Assembly (NCBI RefSeq): GCF_901000735.1
Contig: NC_081541.1
Location: forward strand, 33,250,060 to 33,314,059
From: Corylus avellana
Taxonomy: Eukaryota > Streptophyta > Magnoliopsida > Fagales > Betulaceae
Direction: 5' to 3'
Length of the DNA stretch: 64,000 nt
Positions 13,061 to 25,661 of this stretch are shown here, in pieces; the stretch's first letter is position 1; every line of letters starts with the position of its first letter. The notes beneath the pieces are model-generated. The model made no database searches, was not told the DNA's origin, and saw only the letters and a list, made by a program, of their open reading frames with translations. Position numbers and translations under genes: made by a program.

Positions 13061-14958
13061 ATCTTATTCTTAGCCGATTAATTTGAAAGTTTAAGGCTGA
13101 TTGTGTGATCTTCTCTTCTCATTTTCTCTCTTGTTTTTTTCAAGTAGCTTGAGAACAAAAAAATTTGATTTGATAGTTTGCCGTGGGAATTGTTCAAATG
13201 GTTTGAAACTCATCCTCGAATGCGCATGATACTGAAATTAATGATGTTTTTACGCTTTTTTTTTTTTTTTTAAATGATAAGCATCCGAGATTAAGGACAA
13301 CATAAGCTTGTAGCTTCTAACAAATACACTCCTATGATGATGGAATAACCACGTCATGGTTATACCTTCTTTCTTGCCACATCATTTTTAAAAAAAAAAA
13401 ATTTTAAAATGTATTGTTCCTAAATGCCAAAATATTTATTGTTTGAACATATGGTAGGAAGCAATTAATTAGAAGTTTTGCCTTTTGACCTTGGAAATTT
13501 GTTTAGTACTTACTATTCCACATCACTCTTCTTCAAATTATCTTGACCGTTAAAAAAATTATAGCACATACCATGATGTAGTTGTATTACTACACCTAAA
13601 CCAAATCCATAATTCTATAGGGATTTGAGACTTTGGCCTACCGCCTACACTAAGCATCCCAATCAAACAATAAATGTCTGAAAAAATTACTTATGGTATT
13701 TTTTATATGAGTAATGCTATTTAGTATACTGTTATACAATTAAAATTTTATGGCAGTCATGAAAATCAACCTTTCGTCTGTTATACAAGTATTGAAAATC
13801 AGCCTTTCAAGTTGTATGTCAGTCTCATAATATAATAATAAACCTACGCCTAAGCAGTTTCTTCTTTCTAATCCTCACTTTGGCGGCTTCTCATGTAATT
13901 CACGTTTCCCACTTTCATGTTGGTCCATAATAATCATTCCTTCTTTAAAAAGACCATTGTTCTCAATGGTAAAATTAACACATGGATGACTCTGATACCA
14001 CTTGTTATGTGTTTGTGTAACTGCAAGTGTTGTGAGAGTGATTTAACAACAAAAGAGAAAATTAAAAGGGTTTTAAGATAGGGTAATTCTAAGAATTATG
14101 AGCCTCGTGGTAAGGTATTTCGAAGAACCCTACACCTTTCAATCAAACGATTAACTTTCATAAAAATTATACTTATGATATCTCTTTTATTATTGAACCT
14201 AGGGTGCCTTACACAGGTTTACAATAAGAATTGAAATAAAATCGTAACTCTAAATAATGCTATTAATAATAAATAACATTCTTAATCTTAATTATAATAT
14301 TATCATAAATGATAGTAATCAAAATTTGATCCAAGGGGGTCAATGCTCAACCCAATTTCATCCTTCCTTCTCATCTTTTTTCACAACATCCATTTGAAAA
14401 ACAACAAAACATTCGAGTGGATCTCACTAAGAAGAATGAGGGGTGACGATGCAGACATGCACTTTGGCATGCTTATTCTAAATGCTCTTTAAAAGGGGCC
14501 ATCAACTAAAAATTTCAACCAATTTTATCGAGCTCGTTCGGCAACACTTTTTAGAGTATTTGTGTTTTTGAGTAAAATAAATAAATAATATAAACAAATA
14601 ATTTCAAATACAAAATGTTTACAAATTACTTTCACTTTTTAGTTACATCAAAACCAAAAAATAAAAAACACACTAAAAAATTATGTTATCAAACGAGCTC
14701 GATCATCCTTGAAAAGCACAAAATTTTACGACGGTTTAAATATCGTTAAGGCGATCGTGTCGACGGGTAACATAAAGTATTTCGAGTTTGTTTGTTTCTC
14801 AATCTTAATTACCGAACTTTCAAAAAAAGTTATCCTTTCATCTTTTACGTCTTGGGGCAAACAAAATTGCAATACTTCGTTTTAACTGTCGACGCGATCG
14901 CCTCGACCACATTTTAAAATTTTGTTAATAATAGGATTTCCTGGTCAGTATTTTAGTA

Positions 14959-15264
14959 TTAATGCCACATATTCCAATGGCACAGTGTGGGTATCTTCCT
15001 TGTGCAAGTGTAATCGTTAAAAGCTGATCCCAATCCTGTCAAAAAAGGTCCCCCCCAAAGATTGCATAGTGGACTTTGTGAGTTGAAGTTTAACACTTGT
15101 TTGCGAGGACGATGTACAGAGACTGTGGAATCATCAGTGCATTCAAAGCTGGCATCTTTCCTTTTTTCTCTAGAGAGAGAGAAGAGAGAGAGAGAGGGTT
15201 GTTTGAGATTGAAGGTAGGTTGGGAAGTGCTGGGTAGCTGAGAAAAGACATTGGGGTCACACAA
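14959..15264 (-). other. Copy-B counterpart of the 101-codon frame
   Basis: Same length and sequence as the frame at 2115-2420 except for one residue (Gly instead of Glu). No recognised domain. See the copy-A entry for why this does not prove coding. Confidence 0.15.
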
Positions 15265-16904
15265 ATGAATTATGTTAAGCTTAGAACAAGTTCTTTGCGC
15301 ACCATTGACCTACCTAATTAACACTATCGATCACAGTTGTTACCCAAAAGCTAATGAAATCTGCTCTCATGATTAAACCAATTATTTAGCAACTTAACTA
15401 TTCCATTAAAATAAAATAAAAACCATCGGCGGTGGTGGTTTAATGGAATTATGATCCTCTCCGGTTTAAATAAACTAGAGAATATCCAGTTAATTATATT
15501 AGAAGGGTATTTTTATTCATTCAAAAAGTGAAAAGACAAAAATATCCTGCACATATAACTAATTGGATCATCTCCAATTCATGCTATTCCGGTTTAGTGG
15601 CCTCAAAGAAATCCACGAAGTTATTGGGCATATATTAAGGTAAGAGTTCGACTTCCGAAATGAGAATCATCAATCTATTAGTATTAGCCGTCTTGGGAGT
15701 CTCACTGATGTCTCGATGAGGATAGATCAAGTTATGACTTAGTTAGACTTGAGAGAGAACCTATGGTTCTCACCGTCTAAGCCATTTTTATGCGGTTTTT
15801 AGCGAGCAAGTGTTAATATGGTCACGTCTAACTAGAATAGTTGTTTTCTCCTGGCTTTTAAATTAGAAAAAAAAAAAAAAAAAAGTAATAAAATAAAATT
15901 ACAAAAGGAAAGGGTAAGAGACCCCAACAAATACCCAAAAAAAAGGTCAATACAAAAGACCTATGAGAGAGCCGCTTTGACGATGGTATGTGATGCAATC
16001 CGATAATTGGACCGCTCAATAAACAGAGGAGTATGCTTTGCGAGAGCTATGGAGGTTAAGGAAAATTAGTCTAAACAAAATTACATATTAATCAGTATTT
16101 TTATGGCCAATGTTTACTTTGCCAATCGCCATCAATCCCAAATACAAAAAGCAGAAAAGTGAGATGCATTATGTCTTACCGACCTTCCATTAAACAATAT
16201 AGAGGTAGACGTAAAGTGGAAGATTTAGATGTGAATGATTCAAGGTGCCTTTAGTTAAGCTTAAACAAAAGGAAATAGTATCATTAATCATTGAACTTAA
16301 AACATTGTGGGATAAGGATCCTCACAAGTTAATTGTAGAGAATTTCAATGCAGCCATATATATTGCTTTTGAAAGTTTTCCTTGAATGTGGGAGAAGAGA
16401 GGGAAACTCGAAAAAAAAAACATTTATAAATATTAAAAAATACGGAGAAAAATTAAAATATATTTTTTCACAAACTAAAACATTAATAATTATTACAAAT
16501 TTATGTAAATGTAGTGAGCTGCATTTCCATAATTAGAGGGAACCGCATCGTACTACATAAGATAAGAAAAGACAATTCTTGTAACTCTTGTCTTAATATT
16601 TTGCATCATGATGACATGTTTGATCTTGGCTCAAACTAAGATCGAGCCGATCTAAATCATTATGGTCAGCTAAATGTCTGCTCGAGCCAAAATCAAGAGA
16701 AACTGAACCAAAATGGTTCTACTAAATGCCTGGTCCATCCAGCTCGAATGGTGCCTTCTCCACAATGCTGTAAACTTCTTTAACAGATGTGTTATTATTC
16801 AAGAAGATCTCGTTTGGAGTCGAGAAGCCTTGAATCATTTGTCAACAAATAAAATTACCCATTTCTTTTTTCAGCAAAATAGACCTAATACCAAAAGGCA
16901 ATTG

Positions 16905-17044
16905 TACAAAAACAGCATAAATAAGTATGCACAATCCTCTATTTGCCTATCTACCTATTTATTTTTATATATATTACAAAAACAGCATAAATAAGTATGT
17001 ACAATCCTCTATTTGCCTATCTACCTATTTATCTTTTTATATAT
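16905..17044. repeat. 70-bp tandem duplication specific to copy B
   Basis: The segment starting TACAAAAACAGCATAAATAA at 16905 is repeated from 16975, each followed by CCTCTATTTGCC and a T/A-rich tail. Copy A has one unit only (around 6630), so the duplication happened after the segmental duplication or was lost in A. Confidence 0.8.
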
Positions 17045-18253
17045 ATATATATATATTTGTAAATGGACATTTTTTTTTTTATAAAAAAAATAATAAATTA
17101 TAAGAAATTGTTTCAACTGATTAGTACGTTAAATTAACATTTATTTTTAGAACACGTGATTTTTATATATATTTTTAATATAAACTAATATTTGTCTTTA
17201 GAACACTTAATTCTTACGTGAAAATATCAAAACTAATAGATTGAGTAAGAAGAAAACTTTGTTCTTCATCAATTTTCTCAAGAAATGGACAAATGAAACC
17301 ACTATTTCATTATCTTAATGGGTTTTGCTTCTTTGCTTCATGTTACACATGCCACACTCAACAAAAGATGCAAATATACGTAATTTTATATCTCTTGACA
17401 ATAAAACATTCGAAACATTTTTATATGTTGACATATGATTCAAGACTTCTAGATTAATTTTTACCCCAAAAAAGTATGAATTAAACTAAGAATCCGAATC
17501 AATCTAAAATAAGGTTAGTCTTATAATTTCCCTTAAAATATTTTTTAGTTTTTCATTGAAAAATCTAAAATGCTTTTATGGGACTCGAGTTAGAAATTGT
17601 CCATTTGAATTTTTTCCTAAAAGGGTTAACCATCTAAGGCCCTTAACTCATTTTATGAGCCTAAACTAGCCAACCATACAAGGCCCAATTATTTCAATAA
17701 GCCCTAAACAAGCCCTGAACAAGCCTAGCATGAAAAGGTTTTTGATTCCAATGCAGATAATTAGTAAGGTTTGACTTAGTTAATTATGGTTAAGGGTATA
17801 TAAATCACTTGATTAATAAAATTTTAGGATAAGTTGAAATCATAAGATTTTAAATCATATTTATTTGCAAAAGGCAATGGCGTGGAAAGCTACCAAGACT
17901 TCTGCTGTGACGATTTCTAAATTATCTACTTACCCATATACAAGAAATAAGGTTATAGAATGTTATTTTGGAAGGTGATCCACTCCAAGTGGTTAAAGCA
18001 GTGAATTCTACATGTTGAAACTGGAGTAGATTTGAACAACTAGTAGAGAACACTTGCATGGTTATAACTTCGCTACCTAGTAGGCAAATTAATCACATTT
18101 TCAGAGTTGTAAACATTGCAATATATCGGTTAGCAAAAGCAACCATTAAATCCATCATATATCAGGTTTAGTTAGAAGAAATTCTTACATGTATTTGTGA
18201 TGTGATTTTGTTGAAGCAATCTCCTCTTCTTTCTAGATTGAGTAGAGAAAGTA

Positions 18254-18310
<57 letters not shown>
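18254..18310. repeat. (CA)n(TA)n microsatellite
   Basis: A run of CA repeats followed directly by a long TA run. Ordinary plant microsatellite. Confidence 0.9.
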
Positions 18311-18312
<2 letters not shown>

Positions 18313-18453
18313 GTCATGTGCCATGAATTAACGCATTAAAATATGCATGTTATTAATATTAGGTTTAAATTATGTTATGAATTAGACTATTTAATTATGA
18401 AATTCATTAGCTCTTATGGCCAGCTATAAAAGGCTTTTATCCAATTTTTACTA

Positions 18454-18878
18454 AAGGTGACAAGACTGACAGTTATTAACCGCTAATCGCCTAAGCGGTT
18501 ATGGTTAATGGTTTTAGGTTTTGAAAAAACCGCTCACCGTTAACTGTTAACCACCTTTATGTATATTATGTAATAATATATATTATATTTATATATATAT
18601 ATATATATATACATAAAATGTTTGTGTTTAAATATAGATAAAAATGATGTTTGTATGCAGTGGTATTATTATATTACCATAAAAACGATGTTACTTTTTT
18701 TAAAAAAAAATTCTTTAAAAAACGGTTAGCAGTTATTAGGGTTATTAACCACTAACCGTTAGGCGGTTAGTCACATAGGTTAGCGAAGGCAGTTAGTGAA
18801 TTTTACTAACCGCCTATGTGATTACGATTAGCGATTTTAACCAATAACTACCAATCATAACCACATTTTTGCCCATAA
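18454..18878. mobile_element. hAT-like MITE with 9-bp flanking repeat
   Basis: A 425-bp segment flanked by TTTTTACTA on both sides (18445-18453, 18879-18887); hAT elements make 8-bp duplications, so 8 of these 9 would be the target repeat. The ends are roughly inverted (AAGGTGACAAGA versus the complement of GCCCATAA), like the GGGTGGCAA-type ends of plant hAT MITEs. The interior has many copies of AACCGC/GCGGTTAG motifs in both orientations, the subterminal repeats expected of hAT. A TA microsatellite lies inside. No transposase. Confidence 0.6.
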
Positions 18879-19695
18879 TTTTTACTAAGCTAGTTGGGCA
18901 CAATGCCAATGGCCTACACATTGAAGCCCATCGCATTGGGTCAACTCAAATACTAAGCTCACACAGTATAGTTTGTATTTTAAAAGGGATATATATACAT
19001 ATACATTTTTCGAATTAGCTATGATTTTTAAGAATTTTTTGCTCTGTGATGTAAGGGCGTTATGCTCGTGATCCTTCTTCAATGAGATTTGAATTTTTTT
19101 CAATAAAAAAAGAGAAAGAAAAAAAGTTGACATGTATTCCGCTAAAACATGTAAAAATCATATTTTTAAAATCTATGTCAGTTTAATAGNNNNNNNNNNN
19201 NNNNNNNNNTTTTTTTTTTTTTTAAAAAAAAATTATTTAAAGGCGGTTAGCAGTTATTATGGTTATTAACCACTAACCGTTAGACGGTTAGTCACATAGG
19301 TTAGCGGAGGCAATTAGTGAATTTTACTAACCACCTACGCAATTACGATTAGCAGTTTTAGCTAATAATCACATTTTCGCCCTTAATTTTTACTAAGCTA
19401 GTTGGGCACAATGTCAATGGCCTAGACATTGAAGCCCATCGCATTGGGTCAACTCAAATAATAAGCTCACACCCAAATGTGAGCTCAGTATAGTTTGTAT
19501 TTTAAAAGGAATATATATATATATCAAATTGGTTATAACTTTTTTAGAGTTTTTTGCTATGTGATGTAAGAGCGTTAAGCTTGTGATCCTTCTTTAATGA
19601 GATTGGAATTTTTTCAAAAAAAAAAAAAAAAAGTTGACATGTATTCTGCTAAAATATGTAAAAATCATATTTTTAGAATCTATGTCAGTTTAATA
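18691..19695. repeat. Local duplication of about 490 bp flanking a 20-N gap
   Basis: 18691-19189 and 19210-19695 match over nearly their whole length, covering the right part of the hAT-like MITE plus its right flank (GCTAGTTGGGCACAATG ... GTCAGTTTAATAG). The 20 N (19190-19209) sit exactly between them. The copies differ by several percent and by small indels, so this is more likely a real tandem duplication or two haplotypes placed in series than a simple assembly echo. Confidence 0.8.
19190..19209. other. Assembly gap of 20 N
   Basis: Lies at the border of two nearly alike segments, next to a long poly(T) run. The size is a placeholder. Confidence 0.9.
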
Positions 19696-20473
19696 GATTT
19701 AATTAGATAATTTTTTTTTCAACCCAATTTGAAGAATAACATTATCTTCAACAAATAACCTTTGTAAAACTTTTGTTAATAATGCACAATATTCCAATGT
19801 GTTAAAGTATTACATAAAGTAATGATAAATCATTTTCAATAATATAAATGAAAGACCTATATGCATGCTAATAATATATACATTTAGCACGTAAAATAAA
19901 ATGCAAATTATGTGTATGACTAGCCGTAGACACCATAGTTTCACAAATTCTGTGATGCTTATTTTTATTTAGGGTATAGTTTATAATCATTTTCTTAATT
20001 TCAACTATAAGTCAAAATCAAATGAAGTTGATAAATTAATATATTATAGGTTTTAAGTTTCATTTGTAAAGATTATAATTTAAAAAGGATAACTTGATAC
20101 TTACACTACATGTTAACTATTTTTAAGGTTAATCTATTATAGAAAACAAAATCATAAACATATCTGTAACTCACTCATTGTATATAATTATTAATTACAG
20201 CTCACAAAATTAAATCATATCACAAAATTCCAATAAACTTTTTTTTGGGGTTTTTTTTTTTACACAAATTTTCTCCGACTTATTTCAATAAATGATAAAT
20301 GTAATTTAATATTTTTGGGTTTCAAAAAAAAAAAATATGAGAGATAACGCTAATCACCTATTGAAGTAGGTCCTTTTTTAAAGAATTTTTGTTTATTTAT
20401 TTTTTCAATTTCACCGTGTCTGAACGAAGGGATCAAAAGTTCAAACTGACTCCCCCAAACACACATTTGAAAG

Positions 20474-20476
<3 letters not shown>

Positions 20477-20504
<28 letters not shown>
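20477..20504. repeat. (CT)n microsatellite in the SH3P2 5' leader
   Basis: About 14 CT units roughly 90 bp before the SH3P2 start codon. CT-rich leaders are common in plant housekeeping genes. A second shorter CT run begins just inside intron 1. Confidence 0.85.
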
Positions 20505-20509
<5 letters not shown>

Positions 20510-20594
20510 GGTCCTAAAAAACTTCTCGTTGCTGATTCTTTGTCGGGGACCGAAACTCTGGTTTGTGCAGAGCTTCGAATCCGTTCGCTCGGGA

Positions 20595-23500
20595 ATGGAT
20601 GCTATCAGAAAGCAAGCCACCAAGCTTCGAGAACAGGTCGCTAGGCAACAGCAGGTTCTCTCTCTCTCTCTCTCTCAAACCCTATTCATTTAGAAAATTT
20701 TTGACCAGATCCCCTATCATTTCCACCTCTCGGGTCATTGCGATTAGATCCATTTTGATGCTGAAGATAGAACCTTTTTCGCAATCCCTCATTTGGGTTT
20801 CCTTCAAATTCTAATTTTGTATGCATTTTGGGGGTTTTCTGGGCTTAATTAGACACCGTTTTTGTGAAAGTATTTACGTATTTTGGACTCGTTGGAATAT
20901 GGCAATACGTATTTTAACCCTGCTGATATTTGATTAGGCTATTATTGTTATGTAACAGCAAGTATTAGATCTATCAAGTAATGATTTTGAATTCGGAAAG
21001 TGTTATCGAAACCCACAAAATTTGTTATTTGATGTTATCGAATAAGCCACCCTTGCTGCTGACATGCATAACAAGTAAACTTTGAAGGGGAATGATAAGG
21101 TGGTGGAAAATTTGTTTCTTTCAGCTCTAATCAGCCCTCTAAATCGGGGGACCGGAAATGGAATCCGTTGCATATCTGGGAGTTTGATTTGGCAAGTCAA
21201 AAAATGGGTTTATTGTAAATATTATGGTTAAGGAAGAAACATTGTCTAAATAGCAAAGTTATAATCTTTAAGTATAGATGTTGTAAGCTGACATAGAGTT
21301 AGTTGCTCGTCTTGGGTGATAAATCTAGCGTGCATTTGGTCATTTTTTTGTGGGGGGCGAATGAGGCCATTGTATTTTGCATTTCAATCGAAGGAACAAC
21401 TCTATCCTTCGGAACTAGGCCATATGGGAAAACTGGTGCTATTGCTGCAAATAATGATTATTTGACCATAAAATTTCTTTGTTGTATCTGTTGATGGCCT
21501 CATTTACTATGATGGATTTGAACGTAAGGTAATATGCAAAACACAATGGGGCAATTCATTTTCCATGACACATCCAATCACACCCTTGAAACTGGAAATA
21601 GACATCCAAGAAAAGTAGTTTGCATTGTATGGGAGGTTGCTACATGTTCATGGTTGATCATATGTATGTTTCAGTCTTTTAAGATAAGTTAGGCCTGCTT
21701 CTCCTGCATGCATTCACTGCATGTAGCCGCCTTTTCTTTTTTATTTATTAAGTAGGTTCACATCTCCATAAGAATGGGGTTGAGGCTGAGGTTGTGTGTT
21801 CAAGATTTATTGAGTTTGTGCATAACTTAATAATCAAGCAAAAAAAAGTAGGCCTGGGTGCTTACTTTGACATTGATTCATCCATTTGATGCTCTGCTTG
21901 CTTTGTTATTTGTTTCTGCTTACAGCTTCATATTGTTTTTGATGAAAAAAAAAGTTTGCAAGCCTTAATTAGAGAGTGCTCTTGATTAAACTTTGATTTT
22001 ATAGTTTCATTTTGTTTTATTGTAATTATTTTTAAGTATGATGATAACTAGTGTGTTAATTACATTGGTTTTTTTTTGTCTCCTTTTAAAGGCTGTCCTC
22101 AAACAGTTTGGTGCTGGGGGATATGGTGGTTCTGATAACTTAGTCACTGATGAGGCCGAGCTCCACCAGCATCAGAAACTTGAGAAGCTTTACATATCAA
22201 CACGTGCTGGCAAGGTTTGTCTTGTCCACCTCTGGCCCATCTCTAATTTCTTGTTTTCTTCAGTATGAAATTTATTGTAAAAACATCTCATTTGTTTTCT
22301 TCCACCATTACAATTTACCATTCATTTTTCAGCATTATCAAAGGGATATTGTTCGTGGTGTAGAAGGATATATTGTCACTGGTTCCAAACAAGTGGAAAT
22401 TGGTGAGTTGTTGAAGCTGTGGTGTCATTTTTCTTTAATAGGGTTTTAATTACAAGGACTGATCATCGTTATTCTGTCTACTATATCTTGTTCAAATAGG
22501 AACAAAGTTGTCAGAGGATAGCAGGAAATATGGTGCAGAAAATACATGTACTAGTGGAAGTACTTTATCAAGAGCCGCGTTAAATTATGGGCGTGCTCGT
22601 GCTCATATGGAGAAGGAGAGGGGGAATCTGTTGAAAGCTCTTGGTACACAGGTTTGACCAATATTTTAATTCTACCAAAATATGAAATTTCTGAGTTTAG
22701 GTTGCATGAGCATGATATCTGTTCCACATCTCACAAATCCATGGCTGAAGTTCATCACGTGAGCTATTACATTTAATAAGATTGGGTAGCATGGATGATA
22801 TGCTACCTCTCTTGATTGAGTTCTGCTGATCTATTTAAATTGAGCCGCAGCCTGCCCTCATACCCACAAAGATGGTTCCTCTGCTGCTCCATTCCACAGG
22901 GATTTACAGCAATTCCTAGATTCACAATTTTTTTTTTTCATCTGATGTGATTCTCCCTTTTTAAGTAATTACTACAGTTTTCCTTTCCCTTGCATATTGG
23001 TCAATGCAGCTGCTAGGTCAAGGATATTTGCGAGTGTAAACTCTCAATTTGCATATAAAGGCTTGGGATTTTTTATTTGGATGAAATGGAGTAAGTCGTG
23101 CTTTTGGATGAACAAGTAGTGATCCAATTAGTAGTTGCATATTCCCAAATGCTCCAGCATTTTGCTGGGTTAATGCTGAATTATTTCTTGAAAAGTACAA
23201 CTGGATGCAACCTATGAACATGGGAAGCCTACAAGAGGATCCCAAAAGGGGTGCAGATTCTCTAGAAAAAAAGCTAAAAAAATACAGGCAAGATATAATA
23301 TAGATTTAGTTTGCCGGACAAAGAAGTTAAAAAAAGAAAAAAGAAAAAAAAAGGCGGGGTCTTGAAAATGGTCTTTCAAATATCAAGTGGTACTTGTATG
23401 CATTACAACTGATATATGTTAAGTTGGCAACATAGAACCAAGCGAATTTGTTCAGTTCATGGTACTCTATTAAGCAATTGTCCTATGGGAACAATTTTTA

Positions 23501-25661
23501 TGCACTTCATTTGAAGTTATATTATCCTTTTCTGAGATTCTTGAAATTGTTGAAAGGTCTGTTAGGTTCTGATTACTTGAGATATAATTCTTCAATATGT
23601 TCCTCGCCTTTCTCTCTATAATTGGCATTTTAATAATGCATGGTATCATGTTAAATGCTTTGATTATTAGGTTGCAGAGCCATTAAGAGCAATGGTAATG
23701 GGAGCTCCATTGGAGGATGCTCGACATCTTGCACAACGTTATGATAGAATGCGACAAGAAGCTGAAGCTCAGGTATTCATAAATTTGGTTCTTGCTAGGG
23801 TTTTGGTTGTTAGAAGTTTTTGAGATATTGACTTGTTAAATGTACATGAACAGTTAATATTCCTCTTACACGTTTGTAATTACACTTTGTGTTGAACTTA
23901 GACAGGCTATTGAAGTTTCAAAACGCCAAGCAAAAGTGAGGGAAACAGTAGGCAATATTGAGAATATTACGAAACTGGAAGCTGCTGAAGCAAAGCTACA
24001 AGATCTGAAGTCAAACATGGCAATATTAGGGAAGGAGGCGGCTGCCGCAATGGCTGCTGTTGAAGCTCAACAACAGAGGCTAACTCTCCAGCGACTTATT
24101 ACTATGGTAGTGTAATTTCCCTCCGATTCTATTATTATTATTGGTTCAATCGGTATAATTTTGCACTAAATATTTCAGTTAATCAGATTTGAAACTTTGC
24201 CTGCTTTTTTTTTTTTCCTGCATTGTGAAGGTTGAAGCAGAACGTACTTATCAGAGAGTCCTTCAGATACTTGATCAGCTTGAAGGCGAGGTATGCAATC
24301 ATGTCACCATGTTCTTAACCATTGCGACTTTTCACTACTGCAGTTGAATTTATGGTAAAACGAATTCAGTTGTTTTTTGTATCAATTTGCGATTTTTTAC
24401 TGTCTAACTGTTTTTATTGATAGATGGTTTCTGAACGACAACGGATTGAAGCGCCTCCTAGTCCTAGTATGGATAACACTATGCCTCCACCTCCATCATA
24501 TGAAGAAGTTAATGGCATATATGCTTCTCAAACAAATAATGGATCAACAGACTCCATGGGCTACTTTTTAGGGGAGGTTAGCAATTTTGTATATCTTGTT
24601 CTTACCCATGGCTTTGACTCATGAATGGCCACCATAGTTATTAAACCTGGCCCAGGCATTGATCTCGTAAAGTGATTGGCTCGTTGGGGTGGAAAAATAT
24701 GTCTATTTGATTCATTATAAGTGTTTACAATTGTGTGCATATATGCATTTTATGATTTGTTTGCATTTAATATGGTAATTTATAGAAATTTTTGAAAATA
24801 TACTAATTTCTAGATATAAGTTACTTATCTAAGTAAAATCCAAAAGTTTCATTTGAAAAGTTCCCAGAAATTGAAATCGAATTGAGCATATGCGTTTGTA
24901 TAATTATTTATTTCATGCTACATATAGTTTTGGAAATATGAGTAATGCTTAGTTAAGTATAGAAGATGCTAAATGAATACACGTGCTATCATGGCCCCAT
25001 GGATATTGGTTTGGTTGTTTAATTCATGGTGTTTGCGTCTTTTATTTTTGTAAGTCTAGCATTTTTCTTAGTTTAATGACATGGATAGTTGCTGTTTAAT
25101 TTTTCCTTCTGTTGTGTGTTGATATGCCATTCTCTTGCAGGTCGTGCATCCGTATCAAGCTGAATCTGATGTGGAGCTCAATCTGTCAATTGGTGACTAT
25201 GTTGTTGTCCGAAAGGTTTACAACTTGCTTGACTTAAACATCTTTATGATAAAAAATTAAATTAATTCTGATTAGAACTGAGTTGGTGAATGCAAACCTG
25301 GTTGCAACCCATCTGGGTTTTGGACCAGTCCAATAACATGGTCATAAATGAATATATTTATTGAAATAATTTAAGTTTAGCATTGTATTTTGAAAGGATT
25401 AGTGCTAATTTTGTTTTGAACAACTATAAATTAGAATATAGTTTGTTAATCACAGTTTTTGCATAAGTTATTGTCTGATTGCTAGTTTTTAATGTGTGCT
25501 TGATCCTGTCCAAGCATAATTATCATGTTCTGTGTTCTTGACAGGTGTCAAACAATGGGTGGGCTGAGGGTGAATGCAAAGGGAAAGCCGGTTGGTTTCC
25601 ATTTGGATACGTTGAAAGAAGGGAACGTGTTCTTGCAAGCAAGGTGGCTGAAGTGTTTTGA
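20595..25661 (+). CDS. SH3P2: SH3 domain-containing protein, SH3P2-like (BAR plus SH3)
   Basis: Ten exons: 20595-20654, 22092-22214, 22333-22402, 22500-22651, 23671-23772, 23906-24106, 24231-24290, 24424-24576, 25141-25215, 25545-25661. All introns are GT-AG, and the exons join to 370 residues (Arabidopsis SH3P2 is about 368). The start MDAIRKQATKLREQVARQQQ is the invariant N-terminus of the family. Residues about 1-250 form the BAR-like coiled-coil domain (HYQRDIVRGVEGYI, KLSEDSRKYG, GAPLEDARHLAQRYDRMRQE). A Pro-rich linker PPPPSYEE precedes the C-terminal SH3 domain (about 307-366: DVELNLSIGDYVVV, GWAEGE, GWFPFGYVE). Known SH3P2 binds phosphoinositides and clathrin-coat and dynamin partners in endocytic trafficking, cell-plate formation and autophagosome formation. 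A CT-rich 5' leader precedes the ATG. No defect seen; likely functional. Confidence 0.95.

Larger units (their letters stand above)
12243..18177. repeat. Segmental duplication copy B
   Basis: Direct repeat of 1-7863 without the Ty3-type element. Differences from copy A: a TRIM array at 12449-13060, a 6-bp insertion near 14632, a 70-bp tandem duplication at 16905-17044, and substitutions that are rare up to about 16200 and several-fold denser after. The right end matches copy A as far as the gap allows (GTTTAGTTAGAA at 18166-18177). Sequence after 18177 has no counterpart in the window. Confidence 0.95.
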
